Assembly (NCBI GenBank): GCA_022446985.1
Contig: JAKVBD010000026.1
Span: forward strand, 1-59,928
Reading direction: 5' to 3'
Origin: Lentisphaerales bacterium
GTDB taxonomy: Bacteria > Verrucomicrobiota > Lentisphaeria > Lentisphaerales > Lentisphaeraceae
Length of the DNA stretch: 59,928 nucleotides
Both the position numbers and the translations under genes were made by a program. A model generated the notes under the pieces. The model was not told where the DNA came from and ran no database searches. It worked only from the letters and a program-made list of their open reading frames with translations. Shown here in pieces: positions 1-9,051 of the stretch. Position 1 is the first letter of the stretch; the number at the start of each line of letters is the position of its first letter.

Positions 1-414
1 CCAGCTGGTAAGGAGCTTGACGATTTGGTCGACTTTACAGATATACTTCCAACTATTGTTGAAGCCGGTAAAGGAACTCTTCCAAAAGATCAAAAGTTTG
101 ACGGCCGTAGTTTCCTGCCTCAGTTGAAAGGACAGACAGGCAATAAACGCGATTGGATTTTCTGCCACTATCAGCCACGCTGGGGTAAGTTTGCTTCTAT
201 CTCTGGCCGTTGGGCTCAAACTCAAAGATACAAGCTTTACCAGGATGGTCGTTTTTACGATCTTCAGGAAGATGTCCTTGAGAAGAATCCAATTAAAGCA
301 GATTCTGAAAAGTTACAGACTGTGAAAGCGAAACTACAGGCTGCTATCGACATGTATGAGGCAGAGATTCCTTACAACAAGTCCTGGAATAAAAAAGGTT
401 CACCTCGTAAATAG
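1..414 (+). CDS. Sulfatase, C-terminal part (cut by window start)
   Basis: The reading frame is open from base 1, so this is the 3' end of a longer gene. The visible 137 residues match the C-terminal part of arylsulfatase A-type exported sulfatases: a DFTDILPTIVEAG segment (the usual 'DxxPTxxxxAG' after the catalytic domain), then 'DGRSFLPQLKG', then the closing 'RYKLYQDGRFYDLQED' block that precedes the C-terminal helix. The active-site cysteine lies outside the window and cannot be checked. It ends with TAG and faces the next sulfatase convergently, with 47 bases between them. Sulfatase family membership is near certain; the substrate is unknown. Confidence 0.85.
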   Translation, partial: PAGKELDDLVDFTDILPTIVEAGKGTLPKDQKFDGRSFLPQLKGQTGNKRDWIFCHYQPRWGKFASISGRWAQTQRYKLYQDGRFYDLQEDVLEKNPIKADSEKLQTVKAKLQAAIDMYEAEIPYNKSWNKKGSPRK

Positions 415-461
415 ATTAGGTTTCAGTGTGTCGTCCGTTTATAGGTTGACACCTGACAACT

Positions 462-1751
462 TTAATCAAGCCATGCTTTAACTTTAGTTTTAAGCTGTTT
501 AGCGATCTCGGGAAAGTCGGCAATGACGTTCGACTTTTCTCCTGGGTCTTTTTCTAAATCGTATAGGTGCTCCGGAACAGTATCCCAAAGGTGAACATAC
601 TTATACTTTGTCGTATCTTTGCCACTGTCTCTAATCAGGTATTTCCATTTTTTAGTAATTGCCCAGCGGTATTGTCGAGTGTCGGCTGGATTGCCTACAG
701 TCATATTGTGAATCGAGTAAGCTGCTCCAAAAAGAATTTCTCTTTTTTCTTTCAGCAGATTAATTCCTGGTAATTCCTTTGGCGCTTCAAGGCCACAAGC
801 AGCAAAAATTGTCGGGTAGAGGTCTATCGCACTGGCTAACTCATTAGAAAACTCAGGCTTTATTTTACCCGGAAGCTTAAACATAATTGGCGTGCGAATG
901 CCATTTTCGTAGGGTGAGCCTTTTGATTTTGGGGAAAAGTCAAAAGGCCATGATTTAGGTATACTCATTACCGATTGGCTCTTTGCTTTCCAGCCATTGT
1001 CGCAGATATAAACAACTAAAGTATTTTCTTCTAATCCTTTTTTCTTAATATGGCCAAGAAGCTCACCACAGGTTTCATCAAACCAATCGATCATGGCAAA
1101 GTATTTGGCAGTGTCATTCCCACGTCCTTCTTTTTGATATTTCTTTAGAAGGCGCTCAGGTGGATTATGTGGTGTATGTGGCAAAAACGGTGCATACCAA
1201 ACCACAAAAGGCTTTTGCTGTTCTACTGCCATATCTATAAAATCAGTGACCGGTTTCATTCCGCTACGGCCGATTGCCAAAGACTCTTTACTTCCATGCC
1301 GGCCATCCACCTTTAAACCATGGGTGAAGCCACCATCTTGCCATGATCCTTCCCACCATTTGCCTGACTGATGTGCAAGATAACCATTTTTAACCAGCTC
1401 TCGAATGAAACTGGATTGCTGATGAAAGAATTTTTGGACAGGCTTATCTAATTCAGCTCGATTGTTTCTGCCATCAACATCGTTGCCAATGACTTGATGC
1501 TGGTGAGTATGCAGGCCGGTAACCATACTGGCAAGAGAGGGGCGGCAAAGAGGAGAGGTAACGTAGCCTCGGGTAAAAACCAAACTTTCTGCAGCCAGTT
1601 TGTCCAGGTGAGGAGTTTGAACTTCTTGGCTTCCCATAAAGCCATAATCATCCCAGGCCTGATCGTCTGAAAGTATAAAAACAACATTCGGTTTTTGTTG
1701 ACCATAAAGTCCGAGAGTTAGAAAAAGAAATATTAAGAACAGTTTCATCAT
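462..1751 (-). CDS. Exported sulfatase with CRPSL active-site variant
   Basis: This 429-residue protein starts with a signal peptide (about residues 1-18, ending LYGQ/Q). The alkaline phosphatase-fold sulfatase core follows: 'KPNVVFILSDDQAWDDYG' supplies the metal-binding DD pair. The presumed formylglycine site is C69 in 'PLCRPSLASMVTG'. The classical signature is C-x-P-x-R; here the residue after P-S is Leu, not Arg. The rest is well kept (W-Y-A-P-F-L-P-H-T-P-H, 'CDNGWK', 'SKGSPYENGIRTPIMFKLPGK'). It is convergent with the truncated sulfatase at the window start and divergent from the sulfatase at 1947, with about 195 bases between the two starts. It probably removes sulfate esters from an algal or exudate polysaccharide; the substrate is not deducible. 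Confidence 0.9.
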   Translation of the reverse strand: MMKLFLIFLFLTLGLYGQQKPNVVFILSDDQAWDDYGFMGSQEVQTPHLDKLAAESLVFTRGYVTSPLCRPSLASMVTGLHTHQHQVIGNDVDGRNNRAELDKPVQKFFHQQSSFIRELVKNGYLAHQSGKWWEGSWQDGGFTHGLKVDGRHGSKESLAIGRSGMKPVTDFIDMAVEQQKPFVVWYAPFLPHTPHNPPERLLKKYQKEGRGNDTAKYFAMIDWFDETCGELLGHIKKKGLEENTLVVYICDNGWKAKSQSVMSIPKSWPFDFSPKSKGSPYENGIRTPIMFKLPGKIKPEFSNELASAIDLYPTIFAACGLEAPKELPGINLLKEKREILFGAAYSIHNMTVGNPADTRQYRWAITKKWKYLIRDSGKDTTKYKYVHLWDTVPEHLYDLEKDPGEKSNVIADFPEIAKQLKTKVKAWLD

Positions 1752-1946
1752 TACCTCAAAATTTATGTTAAAAGCTATCTTCTAGCCAAATGTCATAATA
1801 GTATTTTTTAATTGTTAAGTAGTATATTTTCTGCATGTGGTGTTTTTGTCGCAATTTCGCATAAAGACGGAGAATTGCGCAATTTATAAAAATTTGCCTG
1901 TCTGAGCAGTGATAGATTTTAGGAAATCTAAAATGCTGGATGTGTC

Positions 1947-3290
1947 ATGTTAAAACAATTATTAATTCTTCTGTACTTTAGTTTACCTTCTCTGGCTGCA
2001 GAAAAGCCAAATATCATTTTCATAATGGCGGACGATCTGGGCTACAGAGATCTTGGTTGTTATGGTCAGGAAAAAATTCAAACACCAAACCTGAATCGCA
2101 TGGCAGCTGAAGGTATGAAGTTTACTCAATGCTATACAGGAGCCCCTGTTTGTGCTCCAGCTCGCAGTACACTTATGACAGGTCAGCACAGTGGTCATAC
2201 AAGAGTCCGTTCGAATTTCGGTAAGGGTGGCGTTAAAGGTCTCGGTGGAGGAAAGGGGCGAGTTCCACTTAAGCCCCAGGATATAACAGTGGCTGAAGTT
2301 CTAAAGAAAGCTGGTTATGTCACAGGTATGATGGGAAAGTGGGGACTTGGTGAACCGAATACTACTGGTGAACCCCATAAAAAAGGCTGGAATGAGTTTG
2401 TTGGTTTTTTGAATCAGCGTCGAGCTCATACTTACTACCCGGATTACATTTGGAGAAATACTGAGAAGTATGAACTTCCGGGCAATTATGAAGAGCCTAA
2501 GACAGATTATACTCACGACTTATTTACCAATGAGTCTTTGAAGTTTATCGAAAAACATCACGAAACCCCATTTTTTCTGTATATCCCTTACTGTGTCCCG
2601 CATGATAAGTTTGAAATACCATCAGTTGGTCAGTATGCCGATAAATCCTGGAGCGAAAGTGAAAAGGTTTATGCTGCTATGATAAGTCGAATGGATCAGG
2701 GAATTGGCAAAATTCTTGATCTTCTTAAGAGGTTGAAAATAGATGAGAAAACTTATGTTTTCTTCACTTCTGATAATGGTGCCGCGAAACGTTGGAAAAA
2801 TATTGACAGTTCTGGTGCATTGCGTGGAATTAAGCGGGATGTCTATGAAGGCGGAATTCGCGTTCCTATGCTGGTATGGGCTCCAGGCAAAGTTCCTGCC
2901 GGTCAGGTGAATGATCTTCAGTGGTATTTCCCAGATGTTCTTCCTACAATGGCAGAGATTGCTTCTACAACAGCTCCTAAAAATATTGATGGTGTAAGTG
3001 TTGCATCAACTTTGCATGGTCAGACTCAGGATTTAAATAAAAGAGTCCTCTATTGGGAGTTCTATGAAAAGGCCGGTAGTCGCGCCGTTCGCTTTGGTGA
3101 TTGGAAAGCTGTGCAGTATGGCATGAATAAAAAGCCGGGTAAGATCGAACTTTATAACTTAAAGAATGATGTTTCAGAATCGAATGATATAGCGTCGAAA
3201 TATCCAGAGGTTATTTCAAAAGTAGAAGAGGTTTTCAAAAAAGAGCACCAGCCATCAGAGCATTACACTTGGAAATCCAGATTAAAATAG
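1947..3290 (+). CDS. Exported arylsulfatase-type sulfatase
   Basis: A 447-residue protein with a signal peptide ending near residue 18 (SLAAE). The metal-binding strand is 'NIIFIMADDLGYRDLGCYG', and the formylglycine signature has C69 in 'PVCAPARSTLMTGQ', a regular C-x-P-x-R motif for Cys-type sulfatases matured by a formylglycine-generating enzyme. Later core motifs are 'GMMGKWGLGEP', 'FTSDNGAAKRW', 'YEGGIRVPMLVWAPGK' and 'PDVLPTMAEIA'. Length and layout are normal for arylsulfatase A-like enzymes of Lentisphaera and Planctomycetes. It is divergent from the sulfatase at 462-1751 and probably has its own promoter in the AT-rich gap. The exact substrate is unknown. Confidence 0.93.
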   Translation: MLKQLLILLYFSLPSLAAEKPNIIFIMADDLGYRDLGCYGQEKIQTPNLNRMAAEGMKFTQCYTGAPVCAPARSTLMTGQHSGHTRVRSNFGKGGVKGLGGGKGRVPLKPQDITVAEVLKKAGYVTGMMGKWGLGEPNTTGEPHKKGWNEFVGFLNQRRAHTYYPDYIWRNTEKYELPGNYEEPKTDYTHDLFTNESLKFIEKHHETPFFLYIPYCVPHDKFEIPSVGQYADKSWSESEKVYAAMISRMDQGIGKILDLLKRLKIDEKTYVFFTSDNGAAKRWKNIDSSGALRGIKRDVYEGGIRVPMLVWAPGKVPAGQVNDLQWYFPDVLPTMAEIASTTAPKNIDGVSVASTLHGQTQDLNKRVLYWEFYEKAGSRAVRFGDWKAVQYGMNKKPGKIELYNLKNDVSESNDIASKYPEVISKVEEVFKKEHQPSEHYTWKSRLK

Positions 3291-3410
3291 GCATCTGGTC
3301 AAAAATAATTATGTAAATATTTAATAATTAGATATTTATGCTGTTATTTTTTGCTTTCTTCGGTCGTAACGGCATATAGTTAATAAGTAAATGTGTTGTT
3401 GTGAGTGTTT

Positions 3411-4049
3411 ATGAAAAAGTTTTTTAGTTTGATCGAGTTGTTAGTCGTTATCGCCATAATTGGAATTTTGACTTCGATTCTTCTGCCATCAATCGCTAAA
3501 AGCCGTGAGAAAGCTAAACAGGCGGTGTGTTTATCTCAGTTAAAGCAATCCGGTGCTATGGTGATCATGTCACTGGGTGATCAAAATGGCTACTATCATT
3601 CGCCTCAAAGCACTGGGACAGGGACTTACTACAATCCACTTTGGTCTAATTGGCTGCAAAGAGCAGTTGCTGAAGTCGATGATCAGGTGTTTCTGTGTCC
3701 AAGCCGTGAGAATCCGCAATGGAGCAGCGGTTGGGGCTCGTATGCTTCGCGAACTTCCAATAATGGTAATCCAAAGTTTGATGGCAGTCGCGGTGGGGAT
3801 ATCAACTATGTTGAATTGGAAAGCTCAGACTGGTTAGTTGGTGATGGTTGGAATAATGGTGCAAACTACGCCTGGCATAGAATGACAACAGATTCAACTA
3901 CCTGGAAAGCGCAGCCGTGGATGTTGCATTTAGAGCGTGGAAATATGCTTTTTGCTGATGGCTCAGTCAAAAGTATGACTAGTGCTGACTACGCTAAGTC
4001 AGGCTTTTCAATAGGCTGGAGTATGAGCAAGACAGCCGTTTCTTTTTGA
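3411..4049 (+). CDS. Pseudopilin (type II secretion-like, prepilin cleavage motif)
   Basis: A 212-residue protein. It opens with a type IV prepilin leader: 'MKKFFSLIELLVVIAIIGIL', with the conserved Glu five residues into the mature protein, then a hydrophobic helix and 'RSREKAKQAVCLSQLKQ'-like spacing typical of PVC pseudopilins. The C-terminus has the H-x9-DG-type block 'LHLERGNMLFADGSVKSM'. I start at ATG 3411 because it gives the standard short leader; a GTG two codons upstream is also open. Proteins of this class are very abundant in Lentisphaera and are thought to be exported surface fibres or pseudopilins; their cargo role is unclear. It lies between two sulfatases on the same strand. 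Confidence 0.88.
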   Translation: MKKFFSLIELLVVIAIIGILTSILLPSIAKSREKAKQAVCLSQLKQSGAMVIMSLGDQNGYYHSPQSTGTGTYYNPLWSNWLQRAVAEVDDQVFLCPSRENPQWSSGWGSYASRTSNNGNPKFDGSRGGDINYVELESSDWLVGDGWNNGANYAWHRMTTDSTTWKAQPWMLHLERGNMLFADGSVKSMTSADYAKSGFSIGWSMSKTAVSF

Positions 4050-4273
4050 GCGTTACCTCAGCTATTTTTAAAATCACAGAATGTTATATTTGCATTTAAA
4101 ATGTTAGATTTGCTGAGCTTCTTTGGACTTTTTAGTTAAAGTTTTGTATCAATGTATTTATTTGTGATTTTGTCGTAGAAATTGAGCATAAATGGCGATT
4201 TGATAGGCCAATGTTTGTCAGCTTATACAACCTTACAAATATAGTTTTTTTGTGAAAAATAGGAGTTATGGAA

Positions 4274-5695
4274 ATGTCAAAATTGTTAGCCTTTTTGTTA
4301 ACATTTTTTTGTTGGTTTGCTTATTCCGCAGATAAGCCAAATGTTGTGTTAATTCTCGTTGATGACCTCGGTTGGACGGATATTGCCTGTTATGGCAGTA
4401 AGTACTATGAAACGCCGAATATTGATCGCCTCGCAGCGCAGGGAATGAAGTTCAATAATGGTTATGCGGCAGCGGCTATTTGTTCGCCTACCAGAGCTTC
4501 CGTAATGACTGGACGGTATCCTGCAAGAATAGGTATAACGGATTGGATCCGCGCTAAATTTCAGGGCGGTAAAATTCCCGCTGACAAGAAAAATCCAGGT
4601 GGTTTTCAGTACGATAAAAAGCATGACTTAAACATTGCAGTTAATCCACTTTGGATGGAACACGATGAAGTAACAATTGCTGAGATGCTCAAGCCTCTTG
4701 GGTACACAAATTGTTTCATTGGCAAGTGGCACTTAGGAGCAGAAGAGTGGTTCCCGGAAACTCAGGGGTTCGATTACAACTTTGGGGGCTGTGATCTTGG
4801 ACAACCGCCAAGCTACTTCGACCCTTATAAGCCGAAAGCTTCTAAAAAGAGAAAGAATAACGACTTATATATCATCCCAAATCTTGAGCCTCGTAAAGAA
4901 GGCGAGTACCTCACTGACAGAGAAGCATTTGAGGCCAGAAAATTTATTCAGGAAAATAAAGACAAGCCTTTCTTCATGTACCTTTGTAATTATGCTGTGC
5001 ATACACCAATTCAGGCGCAAAAACACCTGATTGAGAAATATGAAGCGAAACCCAAGACGAATCAAAAAAATCCAGCCTATGCAGCTATGGTGGAAGCGGT
5101 CGACAATGCTATGGGTACGATTATGAAAACTCTCGATGAAGAAGGGTTAACTGAAAATACACTTTTCATTTTTACTGGTGACAATGGTGGTCTGCTTGGG
5201 CCAACGCATAATGCGCCACTTCGTTCAGGTAAAGGTTTTCCATTTGAAGGTGGAATTCGCGAGCCGTTTATTGTCCGTTGGCCGGCAAAAATCAATGCCG
5301 GTCAGGTAAGTGAAGTACCTGTTTGCAGTATTGACATATTGCCAACAATTGCTGCAGCAACTGGTGCGGAGCTTCCTAAAACTGAAATTGATGGCGTCAG
5401 TATCATGCCTGTTCTTGAGCAGAAAGGTAAACTTGAAGAACGTGCTCTTATGTGGCACTTTCCACATTTTAGAGGCAAGATTTTTCCTTATTCTATTATA
5501 CAGGACAAAGGCTGGAAAATGATCCGCTACTATGCCGGTCCAGTTAAGCATCAGTTATTTAACTTAACTGAAGACATCGGTGAAACTAAAGATTTGGCTT
5601 CCTCTAATCCAGAGAAAATTGCCATGTTGAATAAGAAGCTGGATAAGCTTTTAAAAGATAGCAATGCTTTAGTACCTTACTCAGGGAAAAAATAA
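4274..5695 (+). CDS. Exported sulfatase
   Basis: A 473-residue protein with a signal peptide (residues 1-18, FAYSA/D). Metal-binding 'NVVLILVDDLGWTDIACYG'; formylglycine site C70 in 'AICSPTRASVMTGRYPAR', the canonical C-S-P-T-R signature. 'FIGKWHLGAEEW', 'FTGDNGGLLG', 'PLRSGKGFPFEGGIREPFIV' and 'DILPTIAAATG' follow in the normal order. I chose ATG 4274 over ATG 4268 because the AGGAG at 4261-4265 is then eight bases upstream instead of two. The closest relative in this window by motif is the sulfatase at 13158-14561, which shares the ITDWI segment and a long insert after it. It likely acts on a sulfated polysaccharide or glycoside. Confidence 0.93.
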   Translation: MSKLLAFLLTFFCWFAYSADKPNVVLILVDDLGWTDIACYGSKYYETPNIDRLAAQGMKFNNGYAAAAICSPTRASVMTGRYPARIGITDWIRAKFQGGKIPADKKNPGGFQYDKKHDLNIAVNPLWMEHDEVTIAEMLKPLGYTNCFIGKWHLGAEEWFPETQGFDYNFGGCDLGQPPSYFDPYKPKASKKRKNNDLYIIPNLEPRKEGEYLTDREAFEARKFIQENKDKPFFMYLCNYAVHTPIQAQKHLIEKYEAKPKTNQKNPAYAAMVEAVDNAMGTIMKTLDEEGLTENTLFIFTGDNGGLLGPTHNAPLRSGKGFPFEGGIREPFIVRWPAKINAGQVSEVPVCSIDILPTIAAATGAELPKTEIDGVSIMPVLEQKGKLEERALMWHFPHFRGKIFPYSIIQDKGWKMIRYYAGPVKHQLFNLTEDIGETKDLASSNPEKIAMLNKKLDKLLKDSNALVPYSGKK

Positions 5696-5700
5696 TTTAT

Positions 5701-5875
5701 GGATCGCCGAGCCCCAGCTCGGCATCTGCCCACTTCCTTCACCTTTCATCATTCCGTTTTCGATATTGAGTATTCGAATCTTGAATATCCAACACGGAAT
5801 TTCCAAATTAGGAATATCATTTGAGACTCAAGTTCTGGATGTCAATTTTGCCGAGCTGGCACCCCAGGGCATCTT
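5701..5875. repeat. Intergenic repeat-like element with GCCGAGC hairpin
   Basis: The 220-base gap after the sulfatase holds a perfect stem, GCCGAGC (5706-5712) pairing with GCTCGGC (5717-5723) around a CCCA loop, preceded by GGATC. A second TGCCGAGCTGG block occurs near 5851. Between them are short degenerate words such as TTGAATATCC and GGAATTTCC; TTGAATATCCAA recurs at about 8303 in another gap. Such mixtures are common non-coding repeats in Verrucomicrobia and Lentisphaerae genomes. No T-tract follows the hairpin, so it is not a clear terminator. Confidence 0.5.
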
Positions 5876-5915
5876 CTCTGGCTGCGCCATTCACCTTAAG
5901 CTCAGCGTTCCATAA

Positions 5916-6545
5916 TCAGAGCTTCTGAAGCAGAATGACATCCTTGCCATGAAACTCCAGCTTTGCATTTAGTTTACTGGCTAGCCATTCAAAGGTCTTT
6001 TTACTGAAGAAACAAATGTGCGTTTGGTCATTTTTATAATGCCAGTTTTTAAATGACTCCTGGTCGATAACCAGCTTAGTCATGAGCCCCAACCAAGCAT
6101 TGACATTGAGCAAGGACCATAATCTGTTTAAGACTTCCTTTGGAGCTCGAAGATGCTCGACAACTTCAGTAGAGGTAATGAAATCGTACTTGTTAGCAAA
6201 GGCATTTTCATTTGGATGAAAGTAGAGGTCGTAAAGCTCAATTGAGTATCCCGCTTCTTTGAACATTTCAGCCAGTGCCGGTCCAGGACCACAACCAAAT
6301 TCCAAGCCTCTTGCATCAGAAGAAATCTTCTTGGTCATTGGTTCAAAGATTCGACTCAAAAACTTTCTGTAGCCTGTATCGTTTACACTATTGTCATGCA
6401 GGTCGTATTCTGCTTTTTCTTCAATTGAGGAAAGATGGAATTCTTTAGGGACATAGACAAGGTGGCAGTTGGAACATCGAAGGTATTTTCGACGTTTATC
6501 CTCAGAGAAGTCTACAAAAGACGAGCTATGGCAAAGGGGGCACAT
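5916..6545 (-). CDS. SAM-dependent methyltransferase with N-terminal zinc-binding Cys pairs
   Basis: A 209-residue cytosolic protein. Residues 2-5 (CPLC) and about 23-26 (CSNC) form two CxxC pairs, as in the zinc ribbon that precedes the methyltransferase domain in methyltransf_23 / C-methyltransferase-like proteins. The SAM-binding motif I is 'GLEFGCGPGPALAEMFKEAG', followed by 'IELYDLYFHP' (acidic end of strand 2) and 'FITSTEVVEHLRAPKEVL' (post-motif with EVVEH). It is shorter than sugar C-methyltransferases (about 400 aa) and lacks their C-terminal domain. The upstream lipoprotein gene on the same strand is 31 bases away, so they may be co-transcribed. The methyl acceptor is unknown. Confidence 0.85.
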   Translation of the reverse strand: MCPLCHSSSFVDFSEDKRRKYLRCSNCHLVYVPKEFHLSSIEEKAEYDLHDNSVNDTGYRKFLSRIFEPMTKKISSDARGLEFGCGPGPALAEMFKEAGYSIELYDLYFHPNENAFANKYDFITSTEVVEHLRAPKEVLNRLWSLLNVNAWLGLMTKLVIDQESFKNWHYKNDQTHICFFSKKTFEWLASKLNAKLEFHGKDVILLQKL

Positions 6546-6576
6546 GTGCCTACTTATAGTGAGCGAACAAGCTTTA

Positions 6577-7863
6577 TCAATTGTTATTTTTTTCTAAAGC
6601 TCGCATCATCCAGTAAGCCTGGAGAAAATCGATTCCGGTAAAAGCTTTATCTCCGCTGGATTTGAAGTTACCATCGAGAGTCATTTGGTTGCGTTTCCAT
6701 AGGTAATTATTTAATGGTCGTTGGTAAATTGGCAAAGGTTCTAAACTTTCATAAGTGCCTTTGAGTTTGACGTAATCTCCACAAATAATTTTTCCTTGAT
6801 AGCTTTGAGTATTGATGACTTCTTGATTTGTTAGAGTCTTTGGGAATGTCTTTAGAATTTTTTTAATTTCAGGAGAAGGGCTTTCTCCTGAAATTGCATG
6901 ACCAATAAGTTCAAAAAAAGGGTTGTGCTCATCCTGATAGTTTTGCATGAGTTGAGTGAAGGCTTTTTTATACATATCTTTACCAGAACTTAAGCAGCCA
7001 TTGTATATCTTCAGTATATTCAGCCATGAACTGGAGTGTGTTGGGAATTCGAGCCTTACGAAGTTAAAGGTCAGGTCGAGAATGTCTTCAGGATAGCCTT
7101 TCTGATAAATTAAGTCTTCAGTGACCTTGAGTTGATTTTGAGTGGTAGGGTCTTCGACAATGGATTGCAGCGAATCTATAAGAGCTAACAAGGACAAGCG
7201 CCGGTTATTGAAAGAAGACGAACTGGGAGAAAGATCGCTGTATGGGACTTCAGCTCCCAGATTATCGTGAAGGGTAAAATTGTCTTTGAGAAAGTGTGCA
7301 GCGATAAGAGTAGTGTGCTTTTTTATCTTTTGCTTGATGACAGTATCATCGACGTATTTTAAGATATTGAGGTATGCAAAGAAAAATTGAGCATAAACGT
7401 TTTCGTGTGTTTCATTTGTAAGAATTTTTATTTGATCGTTGTGAATCGCAATTTTGTAAGGCAGGTAGCCATCCAGGCCATTGCTTTCATCAGCACTCCA
7501 CATGGCATCGATAATTTGTTCAATTAGCAATTTATCTTTTTCGTTTTGAGTGACGCCATATTTAAACGCCAAAGCTGAGAGAAAGAGCAGGGTAGTATCT
7601 ATCCTCAGTGAATTTTTCTGATCAGGATGAATGATTTTCGGCAGGAACTTTAGTTTGGGGTGCATACTTTGCGTTAATATTTTCTCAAAGTGAAGAGCCT
7701 TTTCTTCTAAGGTATATTTCTCAGCCTCCATTTTAAGTGCTTCAGTATGTTTGCTGGAAAGTATTGCTCTCTGATGAATTTCTTCTTCGGAATAATAGTC
7801 ACTAACTTCATAAAAAGAACATGAAGTCAGCAACAGTAAATGAGTTAGCAGTAGATATTTCAC
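6577..7863 (-). CDS. Putative lipoprotein, helical-repeat (toroid-like), unknown function
   Basis: A 428-residue protein with a lipoprotein signal peptide: hydrophobic stretch then the lipobox LTSC, giving Cys at about residue 15. The body is rich in amphipathic helices with repeated aromatic/His segments ('DTTLLFLSALAFKYG', 'NVYAQFFFAYLNIL', 'GIDFLQAYWMMRALE'). This resembles the alpha/alpha-toroid folds of some glycan-active enzymes, but I see no family signature and no clear catalytic set, so I do not assign a function. It lies directly upstream of the methyltransferase gene. It is expected at the outer membrane or periplasmic face. Confidence 0.75.
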   Translation of the reverse strand: MKYLLLTHLLLLTSCSFYEVSDYYSEEEIHQRAILSSKHTEALKMEAEKYTLEEKALHFEKILTQSMHPKLKFLPKIIHPDQKNSLRIDTTLLFLSALAFKYGVTQNEKDKLLIEQIIDAMWSADESNGLDGYLPYKIAIHNDQIKILTNETHENVYAQFFFAYLNILKYVDDTVIKQKIKKHTTLIAAHFLKDNFTLHDNLGAEVPYSDLSPSSSSFNNRRLSLLALIDSLQSIVEDPTTQNQLKVTEDLIYQKGYPEDILDLTFNFVRLEFPTHSSSWLNILKIYNGCLSSGKDMYKKAFTQLMQNYQDEHNPFFELIGHAISGESPSPEIKKILKTFPKTLTNQEVINTQSYQGKIICGDYVKLKGTYESLEPLPIYQRPLNNYLWKRNQMTLDGNFKSSGDKAFTGIDFLQAYWMMRALEKNNN

Positions 7864-7970
7864 ATGACCCTCTCTTGATCCTAATATAGAGGTTTAGAGG
7901 TATGGATTGCCAATTTGATTGTAATAAAATTTCAAGACTACAAAATATGTAATTACCTTGTTCTTGGTGT

Positions 7971-8310
7971 GAGTTGAAAACCACGAAGAGGGAGAAGGAG
8001 GGGAGAGCTTTGTTTTGCTTTCTTTAAAAAAACTTCTAACTCTTTACTCTCTCTGTGGTAAAAATAATGGAGCTCTGTGGAAGTCGGGAATGTAAGCAAT
8101 TCTTGAATGAATACTCAAAGAAATTAGTTAATCAAAATGGCGCATTCTAAACTTCTTATAAGACCTAATTAACAGTGTTATCCATTTTTGTCTTAGTCAT
8201 AAACCCTCTGTGACCTTCGTGAGCTCCGTGGTTAACTTGCCTATTTTAACCACAGAGATCTTAGAGGATATAGAGAATTAAAAAATGATCCAAAACAGAA
8301 TTTTGAATAT
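7971..8310. repeat. Degenerate 'aaccac...gag' intergenic repeats
   Basis: The 472-base gap 7864-8335 shows no coding potential. It holds several copies, in both orientations, of a word related to TTAACCACAGAG: AAAACCACGAAGAGG (7977-7991), CTCTGTGGTAAAA (8051-8063), CTCTGTGACCTTCGTGAG (8206-8223), CTCCGTGGTTAA (8224-8235) and TTAACCACAGAG (8246-8257). The last two form an inverted pair matching at 11 of 12 positions. Similar sequences are scattered in many bacterial genomes. At about 8303 TTGAATATCCAA repeats a word seen at about 5783. No terminator or promoter is obvious. Confidence 0.55.
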
Positions 8311-8335
8311 CCAAAATAATAAATAAGAGTTAAAC

Positions 8336-8974
8336 TTAACTCGATTGTTCTTTTAGGGATTCATCTCGAACTTTTGCATATGGTAATCGATCAATGCTTG
8401 CCGTTCTGTGATACTTATCCAAGCCGGAAACAGTAATCGTTTTACAAAGCTCTAAATCGATAAAACCATCTTCAGAGATAGTATCCTCCGGTAAAACCAC
8501 TTCCTGAACTTCTCCGATTAGAAAATGAGTTCCGTTGACTTCTATGTCGATTCTTTCTTTAAGTGTAAGACCAATTTTAACAGAAGCTTCTTTGACGTAA
8601 GGGCAATGAAGAGACAAGTATTCTTCAGTTAAGCCACTTTGTTCAAATTCACTGATATTTTTAGCATACCGAGCAGAACAATGGTGAGCTGCTTTGTAGA
8701 AATCTTCAGTAATATGGTTGAGGCTCCATTGACCTGTCGTCATGATGTTTTCGAGAGTATTCCTTGGAACAGTATTTGGGCGAATTAGCATGCCCATGAG
8801 AGGTGGATTAGCTCCGACATGAATGACTGAACTGACAGGAGCTAAGTTGGTGACCCTTTCTTGCGAAATTGTGCCTACAAGGTTGATGCTCTTAAAGCCA
8901 CTTAGACAATTTATGAAGTTAGTCCTGTACCTCTTTTCCATTGCCAATATCTTTTGATTGTTAATATTCATCAT
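8336..8974 (-). CDS. Flavin reductase-like / FMN-binding split-barrel protein
   Basis: A 212-residue cytosolic protein resembling the flavin reductase-like domain family (FMN-binding split barrel, e.g. flavoproteins annotated 'DIM6/NTAB'). Characteristic pieces are 'NLVGTISQERVTNLAPVSSV' (the T-N-x-A-P-x-S motif that contacts FMN), 'PPLMGMLIRPNTVPRNTLEN' and 'WSLNHITEDF'. It probably binds FMN and acts as an NAD(P)H-dependent oxidoreductase; the partner is unknown. ATG 8974 and 8971 are both possible starts. It is divergent from the thioesterase gene at 9052 with 77 bases between them, which probably hold both promoters. Confidence 0.82.
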   Translation of the reverse strand: MMNINNQKILAMEKRYRTNFINCLSGFKSINLVGTISQERVTNLAPVSSVIHVGANPPLMGMLIRPNTVPRNTLENIMTTGQWSLNHITEDFYKAAHHCSARYAKNISEFEQSGLTEEYLSLHCPYVKEASVKIGLTLKERIDIEVNGTHFLIGEVQEVVLPEDTISEDGFIDLELCKTITVSGLDKYHRTASIDRLPYAKVRDESLKEQSS

Positions 8975-9051
8975 GAAAGCCTTTTATCTTTTTACTTTTT
9001 GTAATATAGTCGTAAAAATCGTTCAAAACATTCAAATATTGGATTTAGTAT

